Below are positions 12,103-23,767 of a stretch of DNA of 64,000 bases, piece after piece (within the stretch, counting starts at the first letter, position 1; each line of letters begins with the position of its first letter). The DNA lies in assembly GCA_963920765.1 (NCBI GenBank), contig OY987244.1:21680358-21744357 (forward strand). Reading direction: 5' to 3'. The stretch is from Ulota crispa. Lineage: Eukaryota > Streptophyta > Bryopsida > Orthotrichales > Orthotrichaceae. The position numbers and the translations under genes were made by a program. The notes under the pieces were generated by a model. That model worked only from the letters and a program-made list of their open reading frames with translations, had not been told where the DNA came from and searched no databases.

Positions 12103-12510
12103 AGGTAGATATACTTGTTCTTGACCATTTAAGGGTTTTGGGTACTGCAAGATCTTGGAAAATTCAGGAAAAAAATCAATAGGGTTAGCCTTTCAATAAG
12201 CTATCATGAAATGTCATTTTTGTGAAAAAAACTATTGTAGAATATTTTGTATTAAAGGGTAAAGTTGCAACTCATAGGGTCCCTATTAGCAACTCTAGAC
12301 TAACCCAGAAACTATTTGGAAGTGTTGTTATTAACGGCACTTGACGGTCCCAATCCCAACCCTTCCAAACTAGCTTTGTAGCTAAAGTGTGGCAAGATTT
12401 GCTTGTGCAAGTAGTGTTCAAAGTTCCACCTTGAGTTCAATAGTGTATGGTGAAACCCTCAAATTTAGGGTGCGGAATTGGGAGCCACTCGGGAATGGGT
12501 GTGTCTACCT
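12103..12510. mobile_element. AGGTAG-family MITE
   Basis: TA-AGGTAGATATAC at the left, GGTGTGTCTACCT-TA at the right. Internal similarity to 6727-7405 over about 150 bp. Confidence 0.75.
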
Positions 12511-12610
12511 TACTTTGGTGGTCCCTCTTGCTCGGATTGTAGTTTTGAGGCGGGTGCTGACCTTTGTTTTGTAATCTATATTTGCTCCATGCCGTTTTCA
12601 GCTGGATTGT

Positions 12611-12820
12611 TACATAACATTGTTCACCAAGGTTTATACCTCCTCCCAACTATGGAGGAAGATCCCTCCCTATATACCTAGGGGAGGATTTAGTTATAAA
12701 TTCTCAATGTTGATTGGTCCTCAGTCAAAGGAGGCCAAAGCTTGCAAATGGCATTCACTGGGGGATCCTCATATTTGGGGAGTAAGAGCAACCCCCAGTG
12801 AAGGTTAACAATGTTATGTA
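12611..12820. mobile_element. Small foldback element, ACATAACATTGTT termini
   Basis: Ends TACATAACATTGTTCACC and GGTTAACAATGTTATGTA are inverted copies. Same family as 5343-5518 and 13388-13580 (shared CCTCCC and GGGGAG blocks). Confidence 0.7.
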
Positions 12821-12918
12821 CACTTTACCTTTGCACTGTCTGCGATGGAGCTCTTTTCATTTGGATTTTGGATCAAGAAATATTGCGGGAGAAATTCATA
12901 AGTTTGCTCAAGCTAGTA

Positions 12919-13231
12919 AGGTAGGAGTACCCATAAGCGTTAGTGTCTCCATAACTGTCACCTCTGAAATCTTGAAAAATTTGTGGAAGGAAACAGATGT
13001 AATGACAAGGATGTACAACATGTGAATATGAAATCTTAAAAGTGGTTATGGGTGCAATGGCAGTTTGCTCTTTAAAAATTCACAACTTATTCTCACAGTA
13101 TCCAAATAATGCATTTGAAAGTGCAAACTCATTATTTTTCTGTTCCTAATGGGATCCTATAGTTTGCTAGTTGTTTTTTTAGTAGTCATCATGTTCAACC
13201 CTTAGTTTGACGTTTATAGGTGCTCCTACCT
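12919..13231. mobile_element. AGGTAG-family MITE, uninterrupted copy
   Basis: TA-AGGTAGGAGTACCCATAAGC at the left, TGACGTTTATAGGTGCTCC-TACCT before TA at the right. 313 bp. Closely matches both halves of 36988-37559 and serves as its empty-site reference. Confidence 0.8.
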
Positions 13232-13387
13232 TAGCGCGGAATTGCTATGCATTTGTACTTCAATTCCATTGCGCTGTATTTGGTAGATGAATGTTCATGG
13301 AGTGGATTTGCTACATAACTTAACTGCTCTGCAAAATCGTTGCGCTCAATTTGGTGAAATGCGTGTGGTGAATTGTGCATCAACTTG

Positions 13388-13580
13388 CATAACATTGTTG
13401 ACGAGGGTTTATTCTTCCCCCCGACCCTTGAGGAATATCCCTCCCTATATGCTTGGGGGAGGGTTTAGTTAAAGATTTTGAAAGCTAATTGGGCCTTGGT
13501 TTAAATCTGACAAAAGGAATTCACTAGGGATCCTCATATTTGGGAGCAAGAGGGACCCCAGTGAAAGTTAACAATGCTAG
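13388..13580. mobile_element. Small foldback element, CATAACATTGTT termini
   Basis: Third copy of the 5343-5518 family: CATAACATTGTTGACGAGGG at the left and GTTAACAATGCTAG at the right, with shared internal CCCTCCCTATATGC. Confidence 0.65.
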
Positions 13581-13734
13581 TGTAGTGAAGATATGCGCAG
13601 CAATGAGCAATCCCACCCTCGGTCGAGGAAGTTTTTTGTGTAATTCTACCACTGGTCAAGCAATATGTGCCCTAGAATACTTGCTAGCAAGGGGGAAAGG
13701 GGGATAGGATCATCTACTTATCAACGTTCATCCA

Positions 13735-14388
13735 TTAACCCCTAAATAACCAAGGCCTTCTTTGAGCTTCTAGGAATTTGCTCCAAACTAAACAAAAAGC
13801 CAAAATTTTAATAAATTGTATCAATTTTTTTAAAATTTCAACCATACAAATTCAAACTAGATACATTAGACATCGCATAGGAAAAGAAAACACAACAATA
13901 CCACTTATGAATTGAAAGATTATAATGTTTGATCAAGAGGGTGTTAAAATTGCAAAGATGACTTCAAGTTTTTCAATCCTCTTTTCACATGTAAAATCTA
14001 TAATGTTGGTCACCAAAAAAATATGAGGTTAAACGACATAACACACATAACTCCAATCCGTTTACAGCTTTTCAAAATCTCTTTTACAATTTTTTTAAAT
14101 GAATTTTTAGTGTGAATTTTTCTCCAAGATTTGGTGTATTTGAGGTTTACTTTCATGAGCTCTCAACACTAAAAAAATCAAGATTGTAATGGACACCCTT
14201 GCACAAAATCTTAAATAGAAAATTCACAATCAATAATTTTCAAAATTGGGTTTTTGATTCTAAAACTAGACTTCAAAAAGAATAACTGTAAAATGAAAAA
14301 TACTAAAAATAGTTGCTTAGTTAAGTTTTATTGAACATCAAAATATCGTTGGCACCAAAATGTGGTGCCTTGGGCATTTAGGGGTTAA
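13735..14388. mobile_element. TTAA element, third subfamily, reverse copy
   Basis: TTAA-CCCCTAAATAACCAAGGC at the left and GCCTTGGGCATTTAGGGG-TTAA at the right. Internally it is the reverse complement of the 19411-20786 and 63091-63740 elements (shared AGCTTCTAGGAATTTGCTC block). 654 bp. Confidence 0.85.
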
Positions 14389-14431
14389 ATCGTGTATTAT
14401 TAGTGACTGTCATCCAATTATGGAATCTTAA

Positions 14432-14900
14432 GGGCACCTCCACTGGACCGCCCAAAATGGCACGCTCCACAAGCATTTGAGCAGGTCAAATATATATGGA
14501 AAGAGTAGCAAGGTTTGGGATCTCCAGTGGTTCACAGCAAGATTGGCTCATTAGCGCAAATTACTAGGCAAAATTGCTGCTTGGCATGCCATGTTTGTGC
14601 CTTGTGGGACCAAGAAGCTCCTGGTTTGTAGGCAAGTTTGTGGGGTCAGGCTTCATCAACAAACAAGGATAGAGCTGCATTTCCCGGCATTGCAAAATAG
14701 TTCCCACAAATTTTTGAATGAGCGGAAAAGAAGCTCATTGAGAAACATCACTATCCCAAGAACTTATTGTTTCTAAACGCCTATTGAGCGGCCACGCTCA
14801 AAAATCTAGGCTACCCGTGCCCTTGGTGGAGATCCGTGACACAGCCAGGAGCCTCCGGGCTCACTTAGACAGCAATCTGAGCTAACCGGTGGAGATGCTC
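14432..14900. mobile_element. PIF/Harbinger-like MITE
   Basis: Perfect TAA duplication (14429-14431, 14901-14903) around GGGCACCTCCACTGG / CCGGTGGAGATGCTC, the end type of many plant PIF/Harbinger MITEs. Confidence 0.75.
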
Positions 14901-14932
14901 TAAGCCCTAATAGCATGCGCACTTATACAGTT

Positions 14933-15792
14933 GGGTACAGGGTTCTTACCAATTGCTGATTTCAGCAATTGAATTTTTTTGGTGAAACATTGTGTACATT
15001 TGGTATTTTTTTTTTGAAAAAATTATAAATGCATCCTTATGGAATATCAAGCAAGTGTACTAAATTTCAGCTCTTAAAAACCAAAAGTCCATTTTTGGTG
15101 AATGGTTTTGTAAGAAACCCATAGTTTTACATGATGATTTATTGAAAAATGTTGGTGACGCATTTTTGAGATTTGATTCCATGGATATGTAGGAAACATC
15201 CATATTCACATCTTCCATGCTAAAAAAAAATCCCCCTTAAATAACAAAAACTGTACCTACAAAAGATTCAATGAAACTAGTGGCCTGAATTTTGCAAAAT
15301 ATATATTTTTCTATGAAAATCAAATTTTGTTGTTTGACTCAAATATTGTAACTAAGTTTGTATCTCTAACCTTGATTTTCTATTTACTTGATGAAAAGTT
15401 AGTTAAAAAACAAAAACATGTATTTAACAAAATTTGGGTCTATCACTAGTTTCATTAAATCTTTTGTAGGTAAAGTTTTTGTTACTTAAGGGGGGTTTTT
15501 TTAGCATGGAAGATGTGAATATGGATGTTTCCTACATACCCGTGGAATCAAATCTCAAAAATGCGTCACCAACGTTTTTCAATAAATTATCATGTACAAC
15601 TATGGGTTTCTTACAAAACCATTCACCAAAAATGGAGTTTTGGTTTTTAGGAACTAAAATTTGGTACACTTGCTTGATATTGCATAAGGATGCAATGACA
15701 ATTTTTTCAACAAAAACATACCAAATGTACACCATGTTTTCACCAAAAAAACTCAATTGCTGAAATTAGCAATTGCTAAGAACCTTATACCC
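14933..15792. mobile_element. Long foldback element, GGGTACAGGGTTCTTA termini
   Basis: Near-symmetrical inverted repeat of about 860 bp: GGGTACAGGGTTCTTACC at the left pairs with AAGAACCTTATACCC at the right, and arms of several hundred bp pair further in. A diverged relative lies at about 49030-49300. No clear target duplication. Confidence 0.75.
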
Positions 15793-15915
15793 GACTATAC
15801 TACAAAACATCAGGTTGGAGGACTTTTGGACAAAATGGAAGCTATTAATGTATGGACTTGTCAAAATACTCTCCTTGTTATAGCAAAAATGTAAATTCTC
15901 TATGTATGGCTAGTA

Positions 15916-17115
15916 GAGATGGGGACACAAAGATCCATTCTTCACTCAAACCCCTCCCATGCAATCAATACTTTGCTAGATTTGAAAATTTATAATTACA
16001 TATCTTGAAAGTTTTGAGAATAGATTGAGAACATATTGGTGATAGATTGATGGTGGACTTGTAGTGATTTTGAATGCACTTCAATCATAATTTGATGTTT
16101 TTTCAAAAGTGTTTTTTCAATTACACTTTCCTAATATGATTGATGTCAAATATTAGTGCATTGTGTTTCTCTTTCTATCTACAAGAGGCTTGCTTGAGCT
16201 GATGGCAATTTCAAGCTCTAAAAGATATTTAACCCCTAAAGGACCAAGCCCCCTTTTGGGGGACAAATGGGATTTTGGGCATGTACCTATGGCTAAACTA
16301 CTTTGCGTGATTTTCTTAAACTTTTATGGATGATGGGGAATTCAAAGATTTATGTGGGCATCTAATTTTTTCTTCATTCCCACGTTTATTGAAGAAGTTA
16401 AAAATGAATTTATGGAAAATGGGCAAGATCAAGCAGCCCAAAAACTTTTTAAAATAGCATTAAAAACAAACAAAAATGTGAAATAGGTTCTTTAGACTTA
16501 TATATAGGTGGGGAGCTTTGAATCATTTAATTTTCATTGATGAGATGAAAGTTATGAGAAGTTTTTGTTTGTCGTTAGGTGTGGTTTCTCTCAAAACCAC
16601 ACCTATCCGCAAACAAAAACTTCTCATAAAGTTCATCTCATCAATGAAAATTGAATGATTCTAAGCTCCCTATGTATATATAAGTCTAAAGAACCTATTT
16701 CATATTTTTATTTTTATTAAATGCAACTTTTAAAGAAGTTTTTGGGTTGCCCAATCTTGCCTGTTTTTGGAAATTCATTTTTAACTACAAAAATCCCAAA
16801 AAGTAGATTAGATGTAGGTACATGCCCAAAATCCATTTGTCCCCCAAGGGGACAGTTGGTCCTTTAGGGGTTAAAAGCTAAGAATTTATCGGTGAAAAAC
16901 TAGAAGTCAACTAGTGAATTTAGCATATTTGATAGTGGAAATCTGCACTTGACATGGGTTCAAGGTATGGAGTTGGAATGGTCTAATCTTCAAATTTTAA
17001 TGCATATTGTCACCCTTTCTAAGCTTTTAAAATGTATAATTGGTTTCAGATTTGGTGAAGAGTTGATTACATGGGAAGGGTTTGAATGAGGAATGGATCT
17101 TTTTGTCCACATCTC
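15916..17115. mobile_element. TA-flanked element interrupted by a TTAA hairpin
   Basis: GAGATGGGGACACAAAGATCC after TA (15914-15915) and GGATCTTTTTGTCCACATCTC before TA (17116-17117). The terminal repeat extends about 70 bp with scattered mismatches. Removing the insert at 16229-16874 leaves about 560 bp. Confidence 0.7.
16229..16874. mobile_element. TTAA hairpin element
   Basis: TTAA-CCCCTAAAGGACCAAGC at the left, TTGGTCCTTTAGGGG-TTAA at the right. Arms of about 320 bp fold back on each other with the centre near 16555-16600. Confidence 0.9.
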
Positions 17116-17117
17116 TA

Positions 17118-18138
17118 TTTCAAATGTTTTTTTTTTTCTTCACATTTGCTAAGTTGAAGATTCATTAATGAAGCATCTAATTGTTGTTGTAGAACAAGAA
17201 GACTTGTCATTGGTTGAAAGAGAATGTGCCTAGTTGGATGGGTGAGGGAAACATGTGGTCAACACTAGAAACAAGAAACATGGTGTTTTGCAATGATGAA
17301 GCTTTTGAGGTCTAGTGGAGATGCCCTAAGTGCATAACGATGAATTATGCAAATCTAGAGCTTTTGATGCCAAATAAATTGTGACCAAAGAACATCCGCA
17401 TTAGCACTAGCCAGATTTATTGTGCAAAAAACTTACATTTGTATATGAAAAGTCCTTCACTTTTTTCTCCCCTACTCTTGCCCACAAAATTTGTCCCATT
17501 GTTAGTCAATTGATCACCAAGTGAAACATAGGATGGACTCACTAATCTTAAAACAAACATTGAAGTCAAGGGCCATTACTTGACACATTAGAATTGAGTG
17601 CTGTGAGAATATTTTGGAGGGCTTGAATCATTTTCATATGATTTTGGCTCATGTTAGACTAGTCTTTAACAAGTGTTAGTGCCGTGAAATGCTCTATGAA
17701 GTTTCCAATAATTTTTGTATTTTATTTTGCATCTCTTTACATGAACTAGTTCAAAGCCTTGTACAAAAACCATGAAGGACCCAGTGATTGGACAAGCCAC
17801 ATAATTGCAAAATAAATAAATAAAAATTCTAAGAATATTGCGTTAACCTTCATCTATTTCATCCAGGGATTCTGAATTTGTTCACTGTCCACAACATGAA
17901 AGCCAAGCTCTTAGGAATTTTTTTATCCTTGAGAAAGGTTTTACAAATCCATCTATAACTCCACCCTAAGAGAGGTTTCGTAAATTCATTTACTTTTCCA
18001 CCCTCTTACATATTCATATCTTCTGATGCAGTTTTCTCTATTTCAGTTTATACTCGAGTTTATTTTATTTTTCTACAAGTTATGTAAATCCATTTACCAA
18101 GATAAATGCAAGTTTGAGCATAATTACATGCCCTCCAT
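17118..18138. other. Intergenic, probable decayed PIF end only
   Basis: CTAGTGGAGATGCCC-TAA near 17313-17330 looks like one PIF/Harbinger end with no partner found. Otherwise AT-rich sequence without a gene. Confidence 0.35.
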
Positions 18139-18420
18139 GTGCCCATGTCCCTCATGCCCCATCCCCCATGTCCCATCCCCACGTCCCATCCCCCATCCCC
18201 TATCCATCCATCCCCCCATCCATCCATCCATCCCCCATCCATCCATCCCCCCATCCATCCATCCCCCCATCCCCCATGCCCCATCCCCCATGTCCCATCC
18301 CCACGTCCCATCCCCCATCCCCAATCCCCCCATCCCCCATCCATCCACCCCCCATCCATCCATCCCCCCATCCATCCATCCCCCCATCCATCCATCCCCC
18401 CATCCCCCATCCACCCCCCT
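18139..18420. repeat. CCATCCATCCCCC minisatellite
   Basis: About 280 bp built from CCATCCATCC and CCCCCATCC blocks plus a repeated CATGTCCCATCCCCACG segment (about 18166 and 18289), so there is a higher-order duplication of roughly 120 bp. The minus strand carries repeated G-runs. Proline/histidine- or glycine/tryptophan-rich frames here are repeat artefacts. Confidence 0.95.
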
Positions 18421-18429
18421 CTTACTTGC

Positions 18430-19410
18430 CAATCTGGTAGTAATTTTCCAACAGACGGGTAAGGGGGGGCATTTTTTATAAGTATTAGATGTTTATATCA
18501 AAACGAGGTAAAAAACAATGCAGAAAATGTCCCAAAAAAATAGCTCTTGTGGTCTCTTCAACGTCACTCTTAAAAGGCATATAGTATTGTAGAATTTCTA
18601 TTTTGCCTTTGCGACAATCAACAGTGATGCTTGTAAAATGACATCAAACTCCAAAATGCACAATATTGAAACTAAGAAAAAACTAATATCTAATTCACTA
18701 CAAGAAAAAGGCCATTTTTTGACTCATCACTATGACTGTTGTGAATCATTTTGAATAACTCACAATAATCATAGTGCTGAGTCAACAAAAGACCTTTTTT
18801 TGGAGTACTGTAATAATTTCACCACACATTTTAAACATTTATAAATGTACAGTATGATTTCTTCTTATTGGTCAGTCAACTAACCATCTTTAGGAAATTT
18901 AATTCTAATTTTTATTGCTATAGAAGTAGCTGTTATTGGTCATTATGAGCCATGGAGGTAGTTTAGATTTTTTCACAAATTGTTAGGGATTGTTTGAAAC
19001 ATTCGGTGGATTGAACTAGTTATAGTGTGTTTATTGAATAATTTTTAATGAAGAAACACAAAAAGGATGATGATATAGAATGTATTAGTAAAGAAGTTTA
19101 TACTATGCCTCGCTAATTTTGCACAATTCCAAATCCAATTGTTATAAAAGTGATTCCATGAGGTGAAGAAAAATAAGAAGCTTTTGCTTATTTTTGGCCC
19201 TTATAAATTGTATCAAGAGATCCCTCCCTCCATATAGGCAATTCATTCTTGGAGAATATAGCTCTAAGGTTGTGTTCCACATTAAAGTCTCATAATCACC
19301 ATAACTTTTATACACTATAACTTTGCCTCCATTTTTTTGGATTTAGTTATAAAGGCCATAGTTTGGATGTGAATGACCAACACTGAGAAAACAAGCGTAT
19401 TCTCAATCCT
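18430..19410. other. Intergenic with a possible mini-CACTA element
   Basis: At 18696-18810 a CACTACAAGAAAAAGGCC start faces GACCTTTTTTTGGAGTACTG, with a foldback (ACTCATCACTATGA / TCATAGTGCTGAGT) inside. CACTACAAGAAA is the common end of plant CACTA elements, but the right end is degraded. Nothing else recognised. Confidence 0.45.
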
Positions 19411-20786
19411 TTAACCTCAAAACGACCCTGAGGACAGAATGTGTCTTTGACCAATTTTTGAAGTTCAATAAAATCTTACCAAATTATTATTTTTAGTAGT
19501 TTATGTTTTTGAACTTTTCTTTTTGAAATTTAGTATTAGCTTCAACAATCTAATTTTGCAAATGATTGATAATGATTTTTCTATGCAAGATTTTGTGCAC
19601 GGGTGTCCATTGCAATCTTGACTTTATGTAGTGTTGAGGGCTCTTGGAAGTGAGCCTCAAATACACTAAATCTTTGAGAAAAAATCACATTAGAAATTCA
19701 ATTAAAAATATTGTAAAGTAGATTTTGAGAAGTTATAAATTAATTGGGGCTATGCATGTTAAGCCATTTAACCTCATATTTTTTTGGTGACCAAGTTTTA
19801 AAATTCAACATGTGAAAAGAAGATTGAAAGACTTCAAATCACTTTAACCCCTAAAGGACCAAGCTCCCTTTTAGAGAACAAATGGGATTTTGGGCATCTA
19901 CCTATGGCTAAACTACTTTGCGTAATTTTTTGAAACTTTTATGGAAAATGGAGAATGCAAAGATCTATGTGGGCATCTAATTTTTCCTTCATTTTGACAT
20001 TTACTAATGAAGTTAAAAATGAGTTTTTGGGAAAAGGTTTAGATTGGGCAGCCCAAAATTTTCTTAAAAATAGCATTACAAATAAAGAAACATGTGAAAT
20101 AGGTTCTTTAGACTTATATATAGGTGGAGAGCTTTGAATCATTCAATTTTCATTGATGAGATGAAAGTTATGAGAAATTTTTGTTTGTGGGTAGGTGTGG
20201 TTTCTCTCAAAATCACACCTACCCGCAAACAAAAACTTCTCATAAAGTTCATCTCATCAATGAAAATTGAATGATTCTAAGCTCCCCACCTATATATAAG
20301 TCTAAAGAATCTATTTCACATTTTTGTTTGTTTTAATGCTATTTTTGAGATTTTTTTGGGCTACCCAATCTTAACCTTTTCCCAAAAGCTCATTTTTAAC
20401 TTCTTCAATAAATGTCAAAATGAAGAAAAATTAGATGCCCACATAGATCTTTGAATTTCCCATCTTTCATAAAAATTTCAAAAAATTACGCAAAGTAATT
20501 TGGCCACAGGTACATGCCCGAAATCCCATTTGTTCCCCAAGGGGATAGTTGGTCCTTTAGAGGTTAATAGTTTTAACACCCTCATGATCAAACATTATAA
20601 TCTTTCAATCCATAAGAGATACTATTGTGTTTTCTTTTCTAATGTGATTTTTAACATTTCTAGTTTAATTTTATAAGGTTACAATTAAAAAAAAAACCAA
20701 TTCAACTTATTAGAATGTTGACTTTTTGTTCAAATTAGAGCAAATTCCTAGAAGCTCCAAAATTTCTAGGGCCGTTTTGGGGTTAA
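19411..20786. mobile_element. TTAA element, third subfamily, carrying a nested TTAA hairpin
   Basis: TTAA-CCTCAAAACGACCCTGAGG at the left; CTAGGGCCGTTTTGGGG-TTAA at the right. Minus the insert at 19844-20567 it is about 656 bp, matching 63091-63740 (650 bp) along its length. Confidence 0.85.
19844..20567. mobile_element. TTAA hairpin element nested in 19411-20786
   Basis: TTAA-CCCCTAAAGGACCAAGC / TTGGTCCTTTAGAGG-TTAA; foldback arms of about 350 bp. The copy at 63091-63740 shows the host sequence without this insert near 63515-63530. Confidence 0.9.
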
Positions 20787-21481
20787 GCTATCTTCCGTAC
20801 TTATGACAGTAAAGAATAAACTATTATTGTTTTTTCTTCTTTACAATAGGAGCCTATAGGAGGAAAATAACTATTTTTGTTAAAATTTTCAAAGTCAAAA
20901 TTCAAGCGACACCCAAGAATTAACTTATCATGCGTTCTATCCTGATAGCATGAGAACCCTCACCCTAAGTTTGTGATTGGAGCAAACTTTTTAAACTGAA
21001 ATGGTGAAATAGGTGGATGGATTGGTTCTATATAAACAAGAGTTAGGTTTCTACAAATGTGCAGATTTAATAGCACTAGCCACTTTTTCTTTTTTCCTTT
21101 TTTCCACCAAAGAGATGCAAAGGAGGTTAATGAAGAGTTTTTTGCAAGTTGGAAACATTTATAAGGTAAAATGCAAGTGGTTGCATAAGTTTAATAAACA
21201 TAATACAACATGAATGTTGCAAGAAGCCAACTACGACATATCCAAATTTATATATTGCATTGAAATATTACCCAAAACAAGAGGCCAAAATTGAAAAAGT
21301 TCATCGGTAATACATAGTTGAACTTCTCCAAACGTGTATGTTGTAAATGACTAAATTCCCTAACTTGATAAAACCCCAGCTCAGTAACATCTTGTCGATT
21401 TGTATAGTGTCCATATGCTATCACGGTAACCTCCATTAACACCCTAATTTTCATCACAAGGGCTATTAATTTAGAGAGGTC
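20787..21481. other. Intergenic, no gene seen
   Basis: No paired termini or supported coding sequence recognised. Confidence 0.35.
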
Positions 21482-21484
21482 TTA

Positions 21485-22092
21485 GGGCGGCTTCACACTA
21501 TGGCCAAAGGTTGAGAGGCCATCGGTCTGCACCAATCATATCATAAGAAATCCAAAGTCCGGTCACTCAATCCTTCACACTAGTGGTTAAATTCCAAAAA
21601 TTGTCATCCTCCAAATGTTTAGATGGTAGCACTTTATCATCCAAGGTTGACGGCCTCTTGGTAATAGTTTGGGTCAAGCAAAAATGGAGACCCAAATTAT
21701 GATTGAGAGGCCGTCACATTGTTTTCATAAAATAATCAAAAACTTACAAGATCTTGGTCATTGGATTTGGAAGGTCTCATAAATGCTATAGCTTTGGACT
21801 TTGGGCTTGACCTTTGGAGGCTTCACATATGGCCATTCAAGTTGAGTGGCCATGAAAGTTTATGACTTTGGATTTTGGTTTGGAGGCTTCACACTATGGC
21901 CATTCAAATTGAGAGTCCGTGGAAGCTCATTGTCAAGAGTTTGGCCTTTGGAGGCTTCACACTAAAGTCGGCCAAAGATGTCAAAAACAATATTTCAATA
22001 CCTATTTTAATCCCATTTTGTTGGCCTCACCAAAATTTGTCCACTTAATCCCACGGCCTCTCGACTTGGCCGGTCATAGTGTGAAGTTGCCC
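21485..22092. mobile_element. PIF/Harbinger-like MITE with internal subrepeats
   Basis: TTA duplication (21482-21484, 22093-22095) around GGGCGGCTTCACACTATGGCC / GTCATAGTGTGAAGTTGCCC. Inside, GGCTTCACACTATGGCCATTC-like segments recur several times in direct orientation, so the terminal sequence has been amplified internally. Confidence 0.75.
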
Positions 22093-22095
22093 TTA

Positions 22096-23767
22096 GTTTC
22101 ACTCAAATACAAGTACGGTGTTGTGGGTCCCAAACACTAATCCCATTTTTTGAACCACTAATGTAGTGACAGATGTATCCCTTTTAGTTTTGGCAGACTG
22201 GCATGTGTATCCCCTTTTTTCCTTCTGGATTGATTTGTTTGATATGTAAGTTACATGATTCTAATTGATTTTTTCATGCCCTCACTATGCACTCAGATAC
22301 ACAGAACATTACTATAATCCCCTTTAAGCTACTACCTACACATTATCATAAGTGGATCCATTCATTACCCAAAATTGCCACCAACTCCATGTTGTTATTC
22401 TACTACTCACACTTCAGCACTCTTTGTTGGTTTACCTTTTGGTGGGGGGGAGGTGGACACACACTTTGGCACACTTTGTAGGTTCAATTTTTTTTGAGGG
22501 TGCCCACTTGGTTGGTTCAAACTTCCTTTGGAGGTACCAAGTGCAGAAACAAGGGTTGACATTTGGTGACAGTGTACTTACCCTAGTTAAAGTGGGGTGT
22601 TACTGTGTTCCCTAACTGCCCTAACAGGGCACCTGCCAAGCTCCAGGGAACCTTAGCTGATTGTCGTGAGTGTGCAAAATTATTGGACCTTCAGTTTAAA
22701 GCTTGTCTGTTGGATATTTCTGTTGGACTGTCCCTGAGTCCATCCACTGAATTTTCAACTTAACTCTTGCCTGGCTCTTCCTCAGCATCTCCCTTACCGT
22801 GTCGATATATCCAGTCTACGAGCATCCTCAACGGCACTCTGCATAATTGACCCTGAAAGCAAATCAAGGTTGAAGTATCTCTGCCACACAACAGTGCATG
22901 TACACAAAATGGCATTGACGATGCTTATGGTCTCACAAAAATTGAAAGGGTTGTTCCACCTCTTTCAATCCAGTAGAGTGATTGGTGATCGAAATTTGGG
23001 TTTCTTATAAAAGTAACCACATTTGTCCAAGTTCCAATGTTTGCTAATGTTCACGTGATTATCTGAATTGAAACAACCAAAAATCCTGAGGAGTATGTGG
23101 AAGGTAGTTATAATAATTTGGCCAACGAGATGTCTAAAAAAGGTCGAACATGTATTATAATAAACTAGGTATTTTGAAAGATGACAGACTTTCTACGACA
23201 GTAAAGCGAAAGACAATTAAAAAGAAGAAATAATCTGAGTCTTGTACTAATAGGATTAGTTTGTAAGTGAGGGTAGAGATACACTTGAATCAAAGACCAT
23301 GCAAACCACATTACCATAAATACTTTTCATGCGTCAAATGACTGATTTATTGTTCCAACAAAGTTTTCCATGTGTCTGAGTGCTTCTGATCATCATCAAA
23401 AAGTAAATTGTTTAATACCAAATTGCATAAATGCTATCATTTTATTTCAAGTGTCAAATTTGCAACATGTTGATTTTCTCTTTTTTGTAGATGATCTAGC
23501 AATGAAGTCATTTAATTAGAGTGGGTGTAGTCCCCTCTAGAACTACATCCCTTTACAAAAGCAGGAATATCAACATATCATTTTCATTGTCTTCTACCTA
23601 AAAAGCTTCCTTGAGAGCCTATTGTTTTTTGCCATTTATGTTGCATGGTCATTGAGTTGTGTATAAATTGCAACATCTTGTAATATAGGTATCGTGCTTG
23701 GTTGATATGTAGAAAAGAACAAAAAAAAAAATTACACAATTTTGTTACTTCAATCAGTTCAATGTGT
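22096..23767. other. Intergenic, possible short MITE
   Basis: At about 22820-22924, GAGCATCCTCAACGGCA faces TGGCATTGACGATGCT, consistent with a ~105-bp PIF-like MITE. The rest shows no gene or element I can define. Confidence 0.35.

Noticed and set aside
18026-18481. Proline- or tryptophan/glycine-rich open frames across the minisatellite
   Set aside because: All frames stay open because the repeat unit lacks stops; there is no gene context or domain.
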